Positions 1 to 10,975 of a DNA stretch of 64,000 nucleotides are shown one piece after another; position 1 is the stretch's first letter, and each line of letters opens with the position of its first letter. The translations under genes and the position numbers were made by a program. Origin of the DNA: Garcia nutans (Eukaryota > Streptophyta > Magnoliopsida > Malpighiales > Euphorbiaceae); NCBI GenBank assembly GCA_947685225.1, contig CANTUV010000051.1, forward strand, positions 3,038,001-3,102,000, written 5' to 3'. A model generated the notes under the pieces. It was not told the origin of the DNA. It ran no database searches and saw only the letters and a list, made by a program, of their open reading frames with translations.

Positions 1-231
1 GCCCGTGGGCTTTTTGCCCGCAGGAAATTCCTGTGGGCGAAATAACTTCCTCAGAATTTTCCTGCGGGCTGGCACGCCCACTAGCCCCAGCCACGGGCCC
101 GGCTGCCGCAGTTTTCGCTAGCACAAAATTTTTCGACGCAAATTTTTTGAAACCTAATCCAATTAGGTTTTAATTTCTTTTTTTATTATTATTACTTGCC
201 GTGTGTAATTAGGAATAAACAACCTAAAACC

Positions 232-243
232 ATTATAAATAAG
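232..243 (+). promoter_or_regulatory. TATA box of LTR H
   Basis: ATTATAAATAAG is followed by a purine-rich stretch. This is a good match to a plant TATA box in an LTR that otherwise lacks one in this part. Transcription would start about 30 bases downstream and run rightward into the telobox-rich part of the LTR. Confidence 0.4.
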
Positions 244-649
244 GACCAATAGAATGAAATTGGAGGGAAAAAAAAGAGGCAGTAGCTTGATTTTTTGGAA
301 ACCAAATTAGTGAAGGAAAAGGGAAACTCAATTCAATTGATCTTTAAAGCAGCAGCAGCACGAATTAAGGAATTCAAAGGCAACAAAGGCTTGTCTTTGG
401 AGATAGTTCATCCAAGAAGAATTGATAGTTCATCTAAGAAGAATTATTTTTGGAGGAATCAACAAAAGAAGGTATATTAAATTCTTTTTGATTTATGTTT
501 TCACAGTAGCAAACCTATGAAATTAAGGTTTTTTTTAAATAAAAACTTTAGAACTTTAATTTAATTTTTCCAAGATTAAAATACTAATACATTACTTTAT
601 TTTCCAAAAAGATTTAAAATTATTATTTTTTGCTTCTTCAAAAGTCTCA

Positions 650-1147
650 AAACCCTAATTGAACAAATTCTTTAACAAAATCAAAACTTGATTCTGTTTC
701 TTTCAAAATTTTAAATTATGTTCTATTTCATTCAAAAGCCTTCAAAAACATATTTTATACTTATAAAATCTTCAATCCGTGTGTTTAAATTCATAAAACC
801 TCATGAAATTATTAAATTGTCTTTTTAAACCCTAATTCAACAAATCACCCGAGAATCCTAATTTTAAAGCATAAAACCCTAATTCAACTTTTAAACCTAA
901 AATAGTAAACCCTAAACCTTTAAAACATTAAACCCTAACTTTTTCTAAATTTTAATCCTTTAAAACATAAAAAAAAACATAAAAACACAAATATGCTAAT
1001 TTTACACAGTAGCTTAAAAATACAATTTAAAATCACAAATCAAAGTACTTTAAAGTGTCTAAAACCCTAGTTTCATGATTTCACCATTCAAACCTTAATT
1101 TGGTTAATCAAAGAGTCTTACCAACCTTTTAAAACATAAAACCCTAA
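650..1147 (+). promoter_or_regulatory. Telobox cluster in LTR H
   Basis: Six perfect AAACCCTAA motifs (starts 650, 827, 874, 907, 930, 1139) and one AAACCCTAG (about 1062) lie within 500 bases of otherwise very AT-rich DNA. The motif equals 1.3 units of the plant telomere repeat. It is known as a telobox, bound by TRB-type Myb/histone factors. The copies are irregularly spaced, so this is not a telomere tract. The related LTR at 56947-58019 also has several. Confidence 0.6.
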
Positions 1148-1944
1148 TCTATTTTAATTCCATAAAAAGTCACAGTAGCTATAATTGAATTTTTATTTGC
1201 TTTATTCAATTCCATATTTATTTATACCTTGATTTATCTCTTATACTTTAATCTATTTAATTTCAATACTTGATTTATTTAATTTATCATGGATGGATGT
1301 TTATTTTATTTAAATACTTTTGATGAATGATTTATTTATGATGAATGATTATTTACTTTTATCAATCAATTTAGATTTCCAAAAGTTGTAAGAGGTATGT
1401 TTCCACTTGGTGGGTACCTCATTATTTAAACAACATGTAATTTAATTTGCTTTTATATTTTAGAACTTATGTAAAGGGCATGTTTCTACCTTTTGGTGGG
1501 TGTCCTATTTAGGCATGTGATGTAAGGACATGTTTCCATCCTTGGATGGGTGTCCATTTATATACTTTGTTTGGACATTGCTTTGATTTTAATATAATAA
1601 TGCTTTCTTTTAATTATTGTGTGTAATATGGATAATGTTATTATACTTAAGAATTTTATAATATTAAGACCTGTAAAGGAGGCCGGTTCCAATGAACCGG
1701 GTATTGTGGGGGTGCTGGGCCATTTCTCACCTTCCCCACACGTACCCAACTTTCCGAACCCATTAAGGGGTTGGGTATTCCTTAGGAATCGAGTCATCCA
1801 CCCCTTTCTTTTTCCCTGCCCGTCCCGGTGGCGACTCCATTTTCTCCGGACTTAGGTCCATGTTCTCTAAGGCCCCGAGCCTAAACAGTGCCAAAGTCGC
1901 AAGAACCATTCCACCGGGAGCGGGGGTGAAAATCCCCGCTCACA

Positions 1945-2265
1945 ATGTGTCCATTGTGGTAGGGCACATGGGGGTACTTGCTGGAAGACGGGTGGATCAG
2001 GAGTATGTTTTAGATGTGGGTCACCAGCTCACTTTATCAAGGATTGCCCTGAGCTACAAGAGGATAGACAGACTGATACTGCAGCTTCTCGACCTAGTGT
2101 TAGCAGGGGAGGTCGAGGAGGCAAAGGTTTCAGTAGAGGCGGTTGACCCGAGATCAGTCAGAGAGGAGGCTCTATATCCGGAGGCAATAGGCCAGATGAG
2201 GCTGGGTCTTCTCAGCGAGTTTATGTGATGCAGAGACAGTCGGATGCTTCAGCAGTAATTGCGGG
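1945..2265 (+). pseudogene. gag: gag C-terminus with CCHC zinc knuckle (element F)
   Basis: Reading from 1946, the frame gives an N-terminal zinc-binding half (C-V-H-C) and then a full knuckle CFRCGSPAHFIKDC (C-x2-C-x4-H-x4-C). A Gly/Arg-rich linker follows. This is the nucleocapsid end of a chromovirus Gag, which binds the element's RNA in the virus-like particle. The frame has a TGA near 2143 and shifts at a T-run near 2266 before the protease, so it is not functional. The upstream capsid part is cut off by LTR H. Confidence 0.75.
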
Positions 2266-5200
2266 TACATTTTTTTATTTGGCATTTTAGTTCTGCTTTG
2301 ATTGATCCAGGATCTACTCATTCATACATAAGTGCATCTATCTTGCTTGTGTCTGAATTGCATTCAGAGTCCTTAGGATTTGATGTCTTGGTGACAAATC
2401 CTTTAGGACATAGTGTTGTGGTGAGTAAGGTGCATCGCGATAGTTCAGTTGTGGTGCAAGGTGAAGAGTTTTTGGGTAATTTGATTGAAATGCCTTTTAA
2501 GGAGTATGATTTGATCTTAGGCATGGATTGGTTGCCTAAGCATGGAGCTGTGGTAGACTGTCAAAAGAAGTGTGTTACCTTGAGAACCGGTGATGGTAGA
2601 AGTGTGATGGTATCTAGTGAGCAGAGACAACTTACATCCTTGTTTGTGTCAGTTGTTGCAGCTAGAAAGTTGATTAGAAAAGGGTGTGATGCTTATCTTG
2701 CTCATGTTGTGGATACCAGAATAGTGGGTTCTCAACTTGATAGTATACCCACAGTTGCTGAATTTCCAGATGTTTTTTCGGAGGAGTTGCCAGGGTTACC
2801 CCCTGAGAGAGAGGTTGAGTTTGGTATCGATTTGTTGCCTGGTACCACTCCCATCTCTATTACTCCCTATCGAATGGCACCTGCTGAGTTGAGAGAGTTG
2901 AAGGTGCAGTTGCAGGAGTTGTTGGATAAAGGGTTTGTTCGCCCTAGTGTTTCTCCGTGGGGAGCACCTGTTTTGTTTATGAAGAAGAAGGATGGTACTT
3001 TGAGGTTGTGCATCGATTATAGGCAATTGAATAAGGTGACTATTAAAAATAAGTATCCTTTACCTCGGATAGATGATCTCTTTGATCAATTGAAGGGAGC
3101 AGCAGTGTTTTCCAAGATTGATTTGAGATCAGGGTACCATCAGTTGAGAGTCAGAGCTGAAGATGTTTCTAAGACAACTTTCCGCACAAGATATGGGCAT
3201 TATGAGTTTTTAGTGATGCCTTTTGGGTTGACGAATGCACCTGCAACATTTATAGATTTGATGAATAGAGTGTTTAGGCCCTATCTAGATCAGTTTGTGG
3301 TGGTCTTCATTGATGATATTTTGGTATATTTGCATAATAAGGAGGATCATGACAAGCATCTGCGGATTGTATTGCAGACCTTGAGAGAGAAGCAATTGTA
3401 TGCTAAGCTGTCGAAGTGTGAGTTTTGGCTTGATCAAGTGACTTTTCTGGGTCATGTGGTGTCAGTAGATGGTATAAGAGTCGATCCGAGTAAAGTTGAA
3501 GCTATTTTGAATTGGAGTCCACCGAAGTCTGTAACTGAAGTTAGAAGTTTTTTGGGTTTGGCAGGCTATTATCGACGGTTTGTGAAAGATTTTTCTTTAA
3601 TAGCTACTCCACTCACCAGATTACTTCGGAAAGGAGTTAGATTTGTGTGGACAGATCAGTGTCAAGCAAGCTTTGAGCAGTTGAAAAGATGTTGACTCAA
3701 GCTCCTGTTCTTACTTTGCCTGTGGAAGATAAACCATATGTGATTTACAGTGATGCTTCACATAATGGTTTAGGTTGTGTTTTGATGCAAGAAGGTAGAG
3801 TCATAGCTTATGCTTCTCTGCAGTTGAAGCCGTATGAGCTTAATTATCCGACGCATGATTTAGAGTTAGCAGCCATAGTGTTTGCTTTGAAGATTTGGCG
3901 ACATTACTTGTATGGGGAGAAGTGTTTCATTTACATGGATCATAAGAGTTTGAAATATTTGGGGGTTCAGAGAGAGCTTAAAGATTACGACTGTTTGATT
4001 GATTATCATCCTGGTAAGATAAATGTTGTTGCTGATGCCTTGAGTCGAAAGTCTTTGGCAGGCTTGACTGTTTATTCGCTCTCGTTGCTTGTTGAGTTGA
4101 GAACGTTGCATGCTAGTTTTGAATCATGTGATGATGGAACATTGTTAGCTCAGTTGCATTTGAGACCGGTGTTGTTGGATCAGATTAAAGAGGCTTAATT
4201 GGTTGATGAGAAAATTCAGAAAGTTGTGTCAGATTGCCAAAATGGAGAGAGTAAAGATTTTCATGTGAGAAGTGATGGTAGCCTTTGGTTCAAGGATAGA
4301 TTGTGTGTTCTTGATGATGCTAGTTTAAGAAAGATTATTTTGAAGGAAGCACATCAATCGGTTTTTGCTATGCATCCTGGAAATACTAAGATGTATCATG
4401 ATTTGAAGCAGCATTATTGGTGGTCAGGTATGAAGAGGGACATAGTGGAGTTTGTATCCAAATGTCTCACTTGTCAGAGAGTGAAGGTCGAGCATCAAGT
4501 TCCAACAGGGTTGCTTCAACCTTTATCAGTGCCTGAATGGAAATGGGAGCGAGTGACAATGGATTTTGTGTCTGGTTTGCCTTTGACTCATAAGAAGCAT
4601 GATGCTATCTGGGTGATTGTTGATCGGTTGACAAAGACAGCTCATTTTATTCCAGTTAGAATGGACTATTCTCTTGAGAAGTTGGCTGAGTTGTATATCA
4701 GTGAGATAGTGAAGTTGCATGGAGTTCCAATTTCTTTGGTGTCTGATCGAGATCCCCGGTTTACTTCGAGATTTTGGAAAAGTTTACATGGTGCTTTGGG
4801 TTCTCGATTGCACTTTAGCACTGCTTTTCATCCATAGACAGATGGGCAGTCAGAGAGAGTGATACAGATTTTAGAGGATATGTTGAGAAGCTGTGTCATT
4901 GATTTCTCTAGAAGTTGGGACAAATTTTTACCATTGATGGAATTTGCTTATAACAACAGTCATTGGTCTAGTATTAAAATGGCATCGTATGAGGCATTGT
5001 ATGGTAGGAGATGCAGAACGCCTCTATGTTGGAATGAAGTTGGAGAAGGCAAATTGATTGGTCCTGATTTGATAAAAGAAACGGAAGAGAAAGTGAAAAT
5101 AATTTGGGATCGGTTAAAAGCAGCTTCAGATCGGCAGAAATCTTATTCAGATTTATAGAGGAGAGACATAGAGTTTGATGTTGGAGATAAAGTATTTCTG

Positions 5201-5599
5201 AAAGTGTCTCCTTGGAAGAAGATTTTAAGATTTGGCCGCAAAGGGAAACTAAGTCCTCGTTTTATTGGACCTTATGAGGTATTGGAAAGAGTTGGACCAG
5301 TTGCTTATCGAATTGCTTTGCCGCCTGAGTTGGATAGAATTCATAATGTCTTTCATGTTTCTATGATGCGGAGGTACAGATCAGATCCATCTCATGTTTT
5401 GTCCGTTGAATCTATTGAGGTGAGTCCGGATCTTACTTTTGAAGAAGAACTAGTTGCTATATTGGCACATGAAGTGAAAGAGTTGAGAAATAAGAAAGTA
5501 CCACTTGTCAAGGTTCTTTGGAAGAATCATACAAAGGAAGAGTCAACTTGGGGTGAGCAAGCGATGCGAAATCAGTATCCTCAATTATTCCAGACTTGA
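2266..5599 (+). pseudogene. pol: pol of chromovirus F: protease, RT, RNase H, integrase, chromodomain
   Basis: Protease active site is LIDPGSTHS (D at about 2304). Reverse transcriptase has the FIDD catalytic pair near 3309. RNase H has SDAS, HDLEL, MDHKS and VVADALS. Integrase has an HHCC finger (about 4345-4480), then MDF, SDRD and a conserved E after HP-TDGQS. The C-terminal chromodomain is VKELRNKK...VKVLW (about 5460-5590). Lesions are a 1-base loss near 3687 and in-frame stops at 4196, 4835 and 5156. RNase H has also lost about 8-9 residues between LKYLG and LKDYD. All parts after 3689 are in one frame, so the enzyme order is clear, but it cannot make a full Pol. Confidence 0.9.
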
Positions 5600-5632
5600 G
5601 ATCAGGTAATTTCGAGGACGAAATTTCTTTTT

Positions 5633-5645
5633 AGAGGGGGAGAAT
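5633..5645 (+). other. Polypurine tract of element F
   Basis: AGAGGGGGAGAAT lies directly before the LTR start TGTAATATCC. This is the usual position and composition of the plus-strand primer of an LTR retrotransposon. The same stop-to-PPT spacing and the GAGGACGAAATT leader are typical of plant chromoviruses. Confidence 0.85.
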
Positions 5646-5749
5646 TGTAATATCCCAAAGTATACCCTAAAAGTTTTGGAATATTTATTGTTGTATTTGG
5701 ATTAAATGTATATGTTTAAATGGAAAGAGAAATGAGGTAAGGGAAGAGT

Positions 5750-5787
5750 GTATATGTTGTATATATAGTGATATATACAACATATAC
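5750..5787. repeat. 17-bp inverted repeat in F-type LTR
   Basis: Left arm 5750-5766 is the exact reverse complement of right arm 5771-5787, with loop AGTG. The same palindrome is present at the same offset (about 105 bases) in the LTR at 62678 (62783-62820). It is nearly the same at 59412, with a different loop and an end mismatch. Confidence 0.85.
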
Positions 5788-6487
5788 AAGTCAAAGAAAT
5801 AGAAGTCAAAGAAGATTAATTAATTATTTTAAATTAATTAAATTAATTGAAATGGAAATTAAGTGGAAAGTGGATGATGATATTTGTAATATTATATTAA
5901 TATAATTGCTTGGTTGAGAACAAAAGAGAGATTGAGTGGTTAAGTGAAGAGGGAGAGTTGACTTTGCCATTCATTCATTCTTCTTCTTCTTCTTCTTTCT
6001 TTGTTGTTGGCCGGGTATCACAATAGCAAGAGAGGAAGAGAGTTTTTGATTTTCCAAACTCAAGATTGAAGTATGTTTCAAGTGATCAAATTGGAATTCT
6101 AAGAGTTTTCATCATTTTTGGTAAGTTTCCATTTGAATCCTTAGTTTTCTTTTGAGTTGCATTTGAGTTTGGTGTTTGATTATTGATGGTATGAGTATGT
6201 TTGATTGTGGTGTGTTTGAGAGTATTTGGTTTATTTGATTTTGATTTTTGGGGTTGGATTGAAGAGAAAGTGTTAGGTTTGGTGGAAGAGCAAGTGTTGT
6301 TTTTGAGTTGTGTGTATGTGATGGTTATGAATTGGTGTTTGATGTATGTTTTGATTTGTTTTGGTGTTTTTGCAAGTTATTATGGTTTATGGGTGTGTTT
6401 AGTTAAGTTTGTTTGAAGTGAAAAATGGTGGAAGTAAGAGGTTTGTTGGATGTGTTGTTGTTGTTGCCGGAATCAGGATTTTTGGCC

Positions 6488-6841
6488 TGACACGCCCATG
6501 AGCACGGCCAGCTCTTTAGGCGTGTCAATGATTCTATGTTCTTGGATGGGTGAAACGAGCAGTGACACGCCCATGTCACTGAGCGTGTCACAGCTTCTGT
6601 GTTGTAGTAATATTGACACATCCAGTGACACGCCCATGTCACTGAGTGTGTCATAGCTACTGTGATGTTGGTGGATTGACAGAGCCATGAACATGCCCGT
6701 GCTGTTGGACGTGTCAATGTTTCTATGAGACAGAATGTATTACACGTTCAGTGACACGCCCGTGGTTCTAAGCGTGTCAAAGCTTCTGTGTTGTGAGTTT
6801 AGGGCACGGTCAGGGACACGCCCGTGTTGTTGAACGTGTCA
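6488..6841. repeat. GACACGCCC/GCGTGTC inverted-repeat array in F-type LTR
   Basis: Several units of the form TGACACGCCC(A/G)TG...GCGTGTCA separated by 20-60 bases of ordinary sequence. Arms are 7-9 bp around an 8-10-base spacer. Matching arrays lie at the same place in the other two LTRs of this family (60221-60511, 63534-63812). GC content and CpG density are far above the surroundings. Confidence 0.8.
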
Positions 6842-7331
6842 TGTTTAGAGTTAGCCCTAGTTGGTTCCTATCCATTTTATCTCATATGTATCTCTAAGTG
6901 AGTGTGTATGATCACCTTTGGTTTAGGTTTTGAAGAGAGTTGAGTTGCCCTAATCCTAGTGTTGAGGATTCTTGGAAGAGGAGTTTGGTGTTGTGTGAGG
7001 TGCACTTGAGGTAAGTACAAACCCTACATTATTGCATACATTTACATGACATTGGAACTTAACACATTTGGTTATAAATGTGCTAAGTGATCTATTACAT
7101 TGTTGATACATTTGATTAATATTATGATTTGCATAATGTGAAAGATATGATGATCATTCAAAATGTATGTTCAATGCAATTGGTTATATATATATATACT
7201 CTAATGATGAGATGTGAAGCCATTATTGTTGGCTATAATATTGCAAATGAAATAATTGAGGCATGATTGCCTAGATGATTAAGAAGAAATGAGAATGGAA
7301 TTGATAATGAAATAATGAAAGAATTGTGTGC

Positions 7332-7336
7332 CTAAT
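7332..7336. other. Target-site duplication CTAAT of element G (left copy)
   Basis: CTAAT at 7332-7336 is repeated at 15200-15204 directly after the 3' LTR. A 5-bp duplication is the normal mark of Ty3/gypsy integration. The F-type LTR reads through the site in its uninterrupted copy (near 61040). Confidence 0.85.
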
Positions 7337-7628
7337 TGTTTTATTAGTTTTTGTTATAGATTTGTGTCTTGTTTATTATAATAATTATTGTTTTATTTAG
7401 GTATTTTGTTAGTTTTAATCGGTTTGTTTAGTGTTTTCATTAATTGTGGTAGTTTTAGTTTATTTCAGTGTTTTTGTCGTTTTTGTCCTAGTTTTTAGTG
7501 TGTGTTTATGTTTTGTTGGTTATTGTTTATTTAATTCTTGTTTAAAGTTTGTTCAAGTTTTGTTTTAGGTTATAAAAGCCAAGGAACCAAATTGAAGACA
7601 AAAATGGACAGTAGCTGACACAGGCAGA

Positions 7629-8043
7629 GGACACGGCCAAGTCACTGGCCGTGTCCCATACCAAGTTAAATTGAAGATCAAAGTCACAGAGGTGGACACA
7701 CTCAAGGGACACGGCCAAGTCAGTGGCCGTGTCCCTCCAATGAAGCCCAGACACGGCCAAGTCACTCCAACTTGGCCGTGTCTCACTTGCATCCAAGGCA
7801 AAGAAGATCAATTAACCAGAAGCAGACACAGGCAAGGGACACGGCCAAGTCAGTGGCCGTGTCCCTCCAAAAAGGACCAACACGGCCAAGTCACTTTTGA
7901 CTTGGCCGTGTCACTCAACCAAAGAAGAGAAAGAAGGAAAGCAAACAGAAGTGAACACATGCAAGGGACACGGCCAAGTCACTGGCCGTGTCCCTCCAAT
8001 GCACTCCAACACGGCCAAGTCACTTCTGACTTGGCTGTGTCCC
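7629..8043. repeat. GACACGGCC/GGCCGTGTC inverted-repeat array in G 5' LTR
   Basis: Two unit types alternate. The short-arm type is GGACACGGCC - 8 bases - GGCCGTGTCC. The long-arm type is ACACGGCCAAGTCA - short loop - TGACTTGGCCGTGT (14-bp arms). They are separated by 40-60 bases of unrelated A-rich sequence. The array ends about 40 bases before the TATA box, an enhancer-like position. Confidence 0.88.
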
Positions 8044-8082
8044 TCATGAACCAAACACGCAGCGGATTTTAAATGGACGATT

Positions 8083-8093
8083 CATATAAAAGG
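8083..8093 (+). promoter_or_regulatory. TATA box of G 5' LTR
   Basis: CATATAAAAGG lies just after the inverted-repeat array and just before a leader with AGCTAGGGTTTGAGG. The same box is in the 3' LTR. Transcription of G and, potentially, read-through into F's LTR would start about 30 bases on. Confidence 0.6.
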
Positions 8094-9062
8094 AAAAGGA
8101 AGCTAGGGTTTGAGGGACTGTTGACGATTTTGAGAGAGAGGTGGAGCCGTCAAGAGTGAAGTTAGGGTTTTAACATTTGTTTCCTTTGATTTTGATTATA
8201 CTTTGGATCAAACTAGCTTAGATTAGATTGTTCTAGCCATTGATACATCCTTCTTGCAAGATTTGAACAAGAGATTCTTCAGAAGCTTCAAGGAGTTTGT
8301 AATTTGGTTTTGTTCTTGAACTTTATCTCTTTATTTTCATTGAAATTGTATTTACGGATATTATCATGTCTATTTTGATTTCTTTGAACATTAATGAGAT
8401 GAATATGTTTGATTGCATCATGAACTAATTTGATCTAGTCTAGGGTTTGTATGGATCTGCTATGATTGTATGAATTGGTTATTCTCTTAGCTAATAATTT
8501 CTTTAGCCTTGATTGAATGAAATATTTTAATATATAATTGATTGGCCACCAATTATGTGTTTTAGGTATTAGATGATGGATTGAGAGATGAAGTCTAATA
8601 CTTGAATAATTCAATTAAGGACTTAGGTGAATTAGAGATATAACCTATTAAAAAGATTGTTTCAATTATAACAAGATTAGTTGAGAGAGGTTTGAATGCG
8701 AGAGCTTATTTCCTTGACTTGATTAATTGAGTTGTTTGAGATTTAATCTTTGAAATTAAATTAGTTAAGAAGAAAAACCGTTCATACATATAAGTAGTAG
8801 AGAAGTGCAAACCCTAGACCTTTCTATCAAGTGAATCAAAACATCAGCTCTTATTTACTTTTATTGTTTTAAACTTCAATCAATCTTCTTCATTATTTAG
8901 CAATTTAAATTTCTTTATTACTTTTTATTTATAATTTGATAATCAATTAGCCACTTTAGCTTCCTTGAGAGACGACCTTGGGGCGATCACCTTTGCTACA
9001 GCTACCTCGTATACTTGCGAGTGACGCTTTGTGGTAGAGTTAATTCGAGCGCAACAAGTTTT

Positions 9063-9080
9063 TGGCGCTGCTGTCGGGGA
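9063..9080 (+). other. Primer-binding site of element G
   Basis: TGGCGCTGCTGTCGGGGA lies six bases after the LTR end. It resembles the TGGCGCCGTTGTCGGGGA type used by Athila elements, which I recall as complementary to tRNA-Asp. Element B has a close variant at 39507-39524. Confidence 0.75.
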
Positions 9081-9194
9081 GGCTAATTGGCAAAATTGTT
9101 TATTAAAAAAAATACTTTGGATTATTTTTCATTGTTTTCATTTTATTTTATTTGTCTTTTGCTTTTGATATTTCTTTTTCTAGAAATATTGTTT

Positions 9195-10975
9195 ATGCAA
9201 GGCAGGAGATCGCTCGAAGGAGAGCTACATCCATTTATTCCAGAAATTCAGAGAGTGAAAAGGAGCAGAGAAGAGTTTGAGCTCTACACCGGATTTGATA
9301 CTACAGAGGAGGACACTTCTGATTCTGAGTCAGAATATGCACAATCTGTTAAAATGGCTGAAGAAAGACAAAGGACGATGAGAGACTTTGCTAGACCTGT
9401 CATTGGAACTTCCACCTCTTGCATAAGACTGACAGATGCAGCTAGAAATTATGAGTTAAGAACATTCACTACAATATGCTGCCATCATTCTATGGAGTTC
9501 CAAATGAAGATCCTTTGAACTTTATTCGGGATTTCTACTCCACCCTCAACACTTTTCCATTGGGAGGATTAACAGAGGATCAGTTGAGGATGCGGTGTTT
9601 TCCATATACTTTGAAGGATAGGGCAAAGAGCTGGCTTATGATGTTGCCCGAAAACTCACTGACAACTTGGGTGCAAGTTTATAATAAATTCATGGGCAAG
9701 TTTTATTCACATCAGAAGACAGCTGAATTGAGAGGGAAGATTGCTACATTCTCTCAATTTGAAGGAGAGTCATTTCATGAGGCATGGGACAGATTTAAGA
9801 TGTTATTGATCCAGTGTCCACAACATCATTACCCGCTTCAACTTCTTAATCAGTTCTTCTATGATGGTTTAACTCAGCAATTTCAGAACACTGTTGATAA
9901 TGCAGCTGGGGGAGCCATGGGAGAAAAGACAGCAGCTGAAACTTATGATATTTTTGAGATGTTGGGAGCTAATTCTCAACAGAAGAGTGTAAGAGGAAGA
10001 AGCAAAGGGGTGAATCAACTAGAAGCAAATAGTGAGATGGTCAATCAAATAGCTGAGTTGACAAAGCAAGTGCAGATGCTGAATATGAAGAACAATATTT
10101 CTTCATCTACTCAAGAAGCGTGTGGAATCTGTGGAACTTTCAGGCATGGAGCAAATATATGCCCCTCTGCATATGAGACTTATAGGAATGAAGCTGAGTA
10201 GGACAATGTTATGGGAGGATTCCAACCAAGGGCCAGAAATGATCCTTACTCCAATACTTACAACTCTGGTTGGAAGAATCACCCAAAATTTTCTTGGGCA
10301 ACAAATAATTCTCAGCAGCCTTTCCATTTACTCCAAAGACAGAACCAAGAGTAAGGTCAATCCTCAAATCAAGGGCAGTCTAGGATAGAGAGCTTGGAGG
10401 AAAGTTTACAAGCTTTCATCAAAGTTAGTGCTCAAAATCAAGAGATGACAAACAAGAGGCTGGATTCCTTAGAAGCATCTTTTAAGAAGGTGGAGACTCA
10501 AGTAGGACAACTTGCACAACAGATGCAGATTCAACAGAAGGGGAAATTCCAAAGTCAACTTGAGCAGGCACAATCAGTGACTGTTCTTAGAAGTGGTAAG
10601 GTAATTGACAATAATGTTGAAGATAATTCTGTGAGTGTAGGTAACCAAGAGAACAAGAAGGAAGGAGAACCAAAGAACAAAGGTGCTGGAGAAAGATCAG
10701 TGGAGAAGTCCCCTACAGCAGACCTACATAAGGCAAGCAATCCATACCGACCACCTATACCATTCCCCAGCAGGTTGAAGGATGATAAACCAGATAAGCA
10801 ATTTTCTAACATCTTCAACATGCTGTCTAAGGTAAGTATTAACTTACCCTTACTTGAGGCAATAAAGAACATACCAGCTTATGCCAAGTTCTTCAAAGAG
10901 CTGATCACCAAGAAAAAGAGGTATGAGATGAATGAAAAGGTGATAGTTTCAGAGGTAGCTAGTGCTGTTTTGTAG
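9195..10975 (+). pseudogene. gag: gag of element G (Athila-type), with stops
   Basis: ATG at 9195 (MQGRRSLEGEL). An acidic N-terminal part leads into the capsid core, with FYGVPNEDPLNFIRDFYSTL and motifs LTEDQLRMRCF, AKSWLMMLP, FHEAWDRFKMLL and FYDGLTQQFQ. The zinc knuckle is CGICGTFRHGANIC near 10120. A coiled-coil-like stretch (LDSLEASFKKVETQVGQLAQ) and a Pro-rich link to protease follow. Lesions against element B are a 1-base loss near 9458 and stops at 10199, 10352 and 10973, at least two of them CAG-to-TAG. Gag would form the particle. This copy cannot. Confidence 0.88.

Larger units (their letters stand above)
1..1944 (+). repeat. Tat/Ogre-like LTR (element H), 5' end outside window
   Basis: This long non-coding stretch is homologous to the minus-strand LTR at 56947-58019. 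Both share a run ending in CCACYGGGAGYG and GGTGAAAATC, and both share repeats of GGCATGTTTC...GGTGGGTGTCC (here near 1480-1555). In the minus copy the homology ends in CACA just before a primer-binding site. Here it ends in CACA at 1944 and the next base already belongs to a chromovirus gag. So this is a solo LTR or the 3' LTR of an element lying to the left, inserted into F. The first 120 bases are GC-rich. The LTR has no convincing ORF. Confidence 0.7.
1945..5645 (+). mobile_element. Chromovirus F internal region (Ty3/gypsy, Tekay/Del-like), 5' truncated
   Basis: Order of domains is gag zinc knuckle, protease, reverse transcriptase, RNase H, integrase, chromodomain, polypurine tract, 3' LTR. 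The order and the chromodomain identify a plant chromovirus. The long LTR and the initiator-Met primer site seen in sister copy L point to the Tekay/Del clade. The 5' LTR and most of gag are missing because LTR H occupies the gag. The remaining part presumably lies left of the window. Confidence 0.85.
5646..7336 (+). repeat. 3' LTR of element F, first part
   Basis: Begins TGTAATATCC and matches the first two thirds of the complete LTR at 59412-61995 and the partial LTR at 62678. It holds a 17-bp perfect inverted repeat (5750-5787), a CTT-rich tract, a splice-donor-like GTAAGT at 6121 and another at 7011, and an array of GACACGCCC inverted repeats (6488-6841). It stops at 7336 where element G is inserted, and resumes at 15200. 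The two parts sum to about 2.59 kb, the same as the intact copy. Confidence 0.88.
7337..9056 (+). repeat. 5' LTR of element G
   Basis: Starts TGTTTTATTAG and ends GAGCGCAACA, 1720 bases. It is almost identical to 13481-15199. It contains the GACACGGCC inverted-repeat array (7629-8043) and, 40 bases further, a TATA box. It is homologous to the LTRs of element B (minus strand). Confidence 0.93.

Noticed and set aside
295..480. Small plus ORF in LTR H
   Set aside because: It starts from TTG, not ATG. It lies in the LTR just after the TATA box, and there is no recognisable domain.
650..1147. Interstitial telomere tract
   Set aside because: The AAACCCTAA units are not in tandem and lie 10-200 bases apart, so they are motif copies rather than telomere repeat.
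1820..1850. GGTGGCGACTCCATTTTC taken at first as a primer-binding site
   Set aside because: In the aligned LTR of J this position is still inside the LTR. The real PBS is over 100 bases further on in J, and H lacks it.
1619..1855. Overlapping plus and minus ORFs (1558-1855)
   Set aside because: Both lie in the LTR H segment that is also found, with shifts, at 56950-57280. There is no protein similarity between the copies.
7671..8072. 133-codon open frame across the G LTR array (and similar ones at 13709-13945, 33286-33762, 43831-44542, 29956-30222)
   Set aside because: These frames are open on both strands and in several phases because the GC-rich palindromes contain few stops. Their 'proteins' are repeats of HGQV/DLAVS-type words read from the array.
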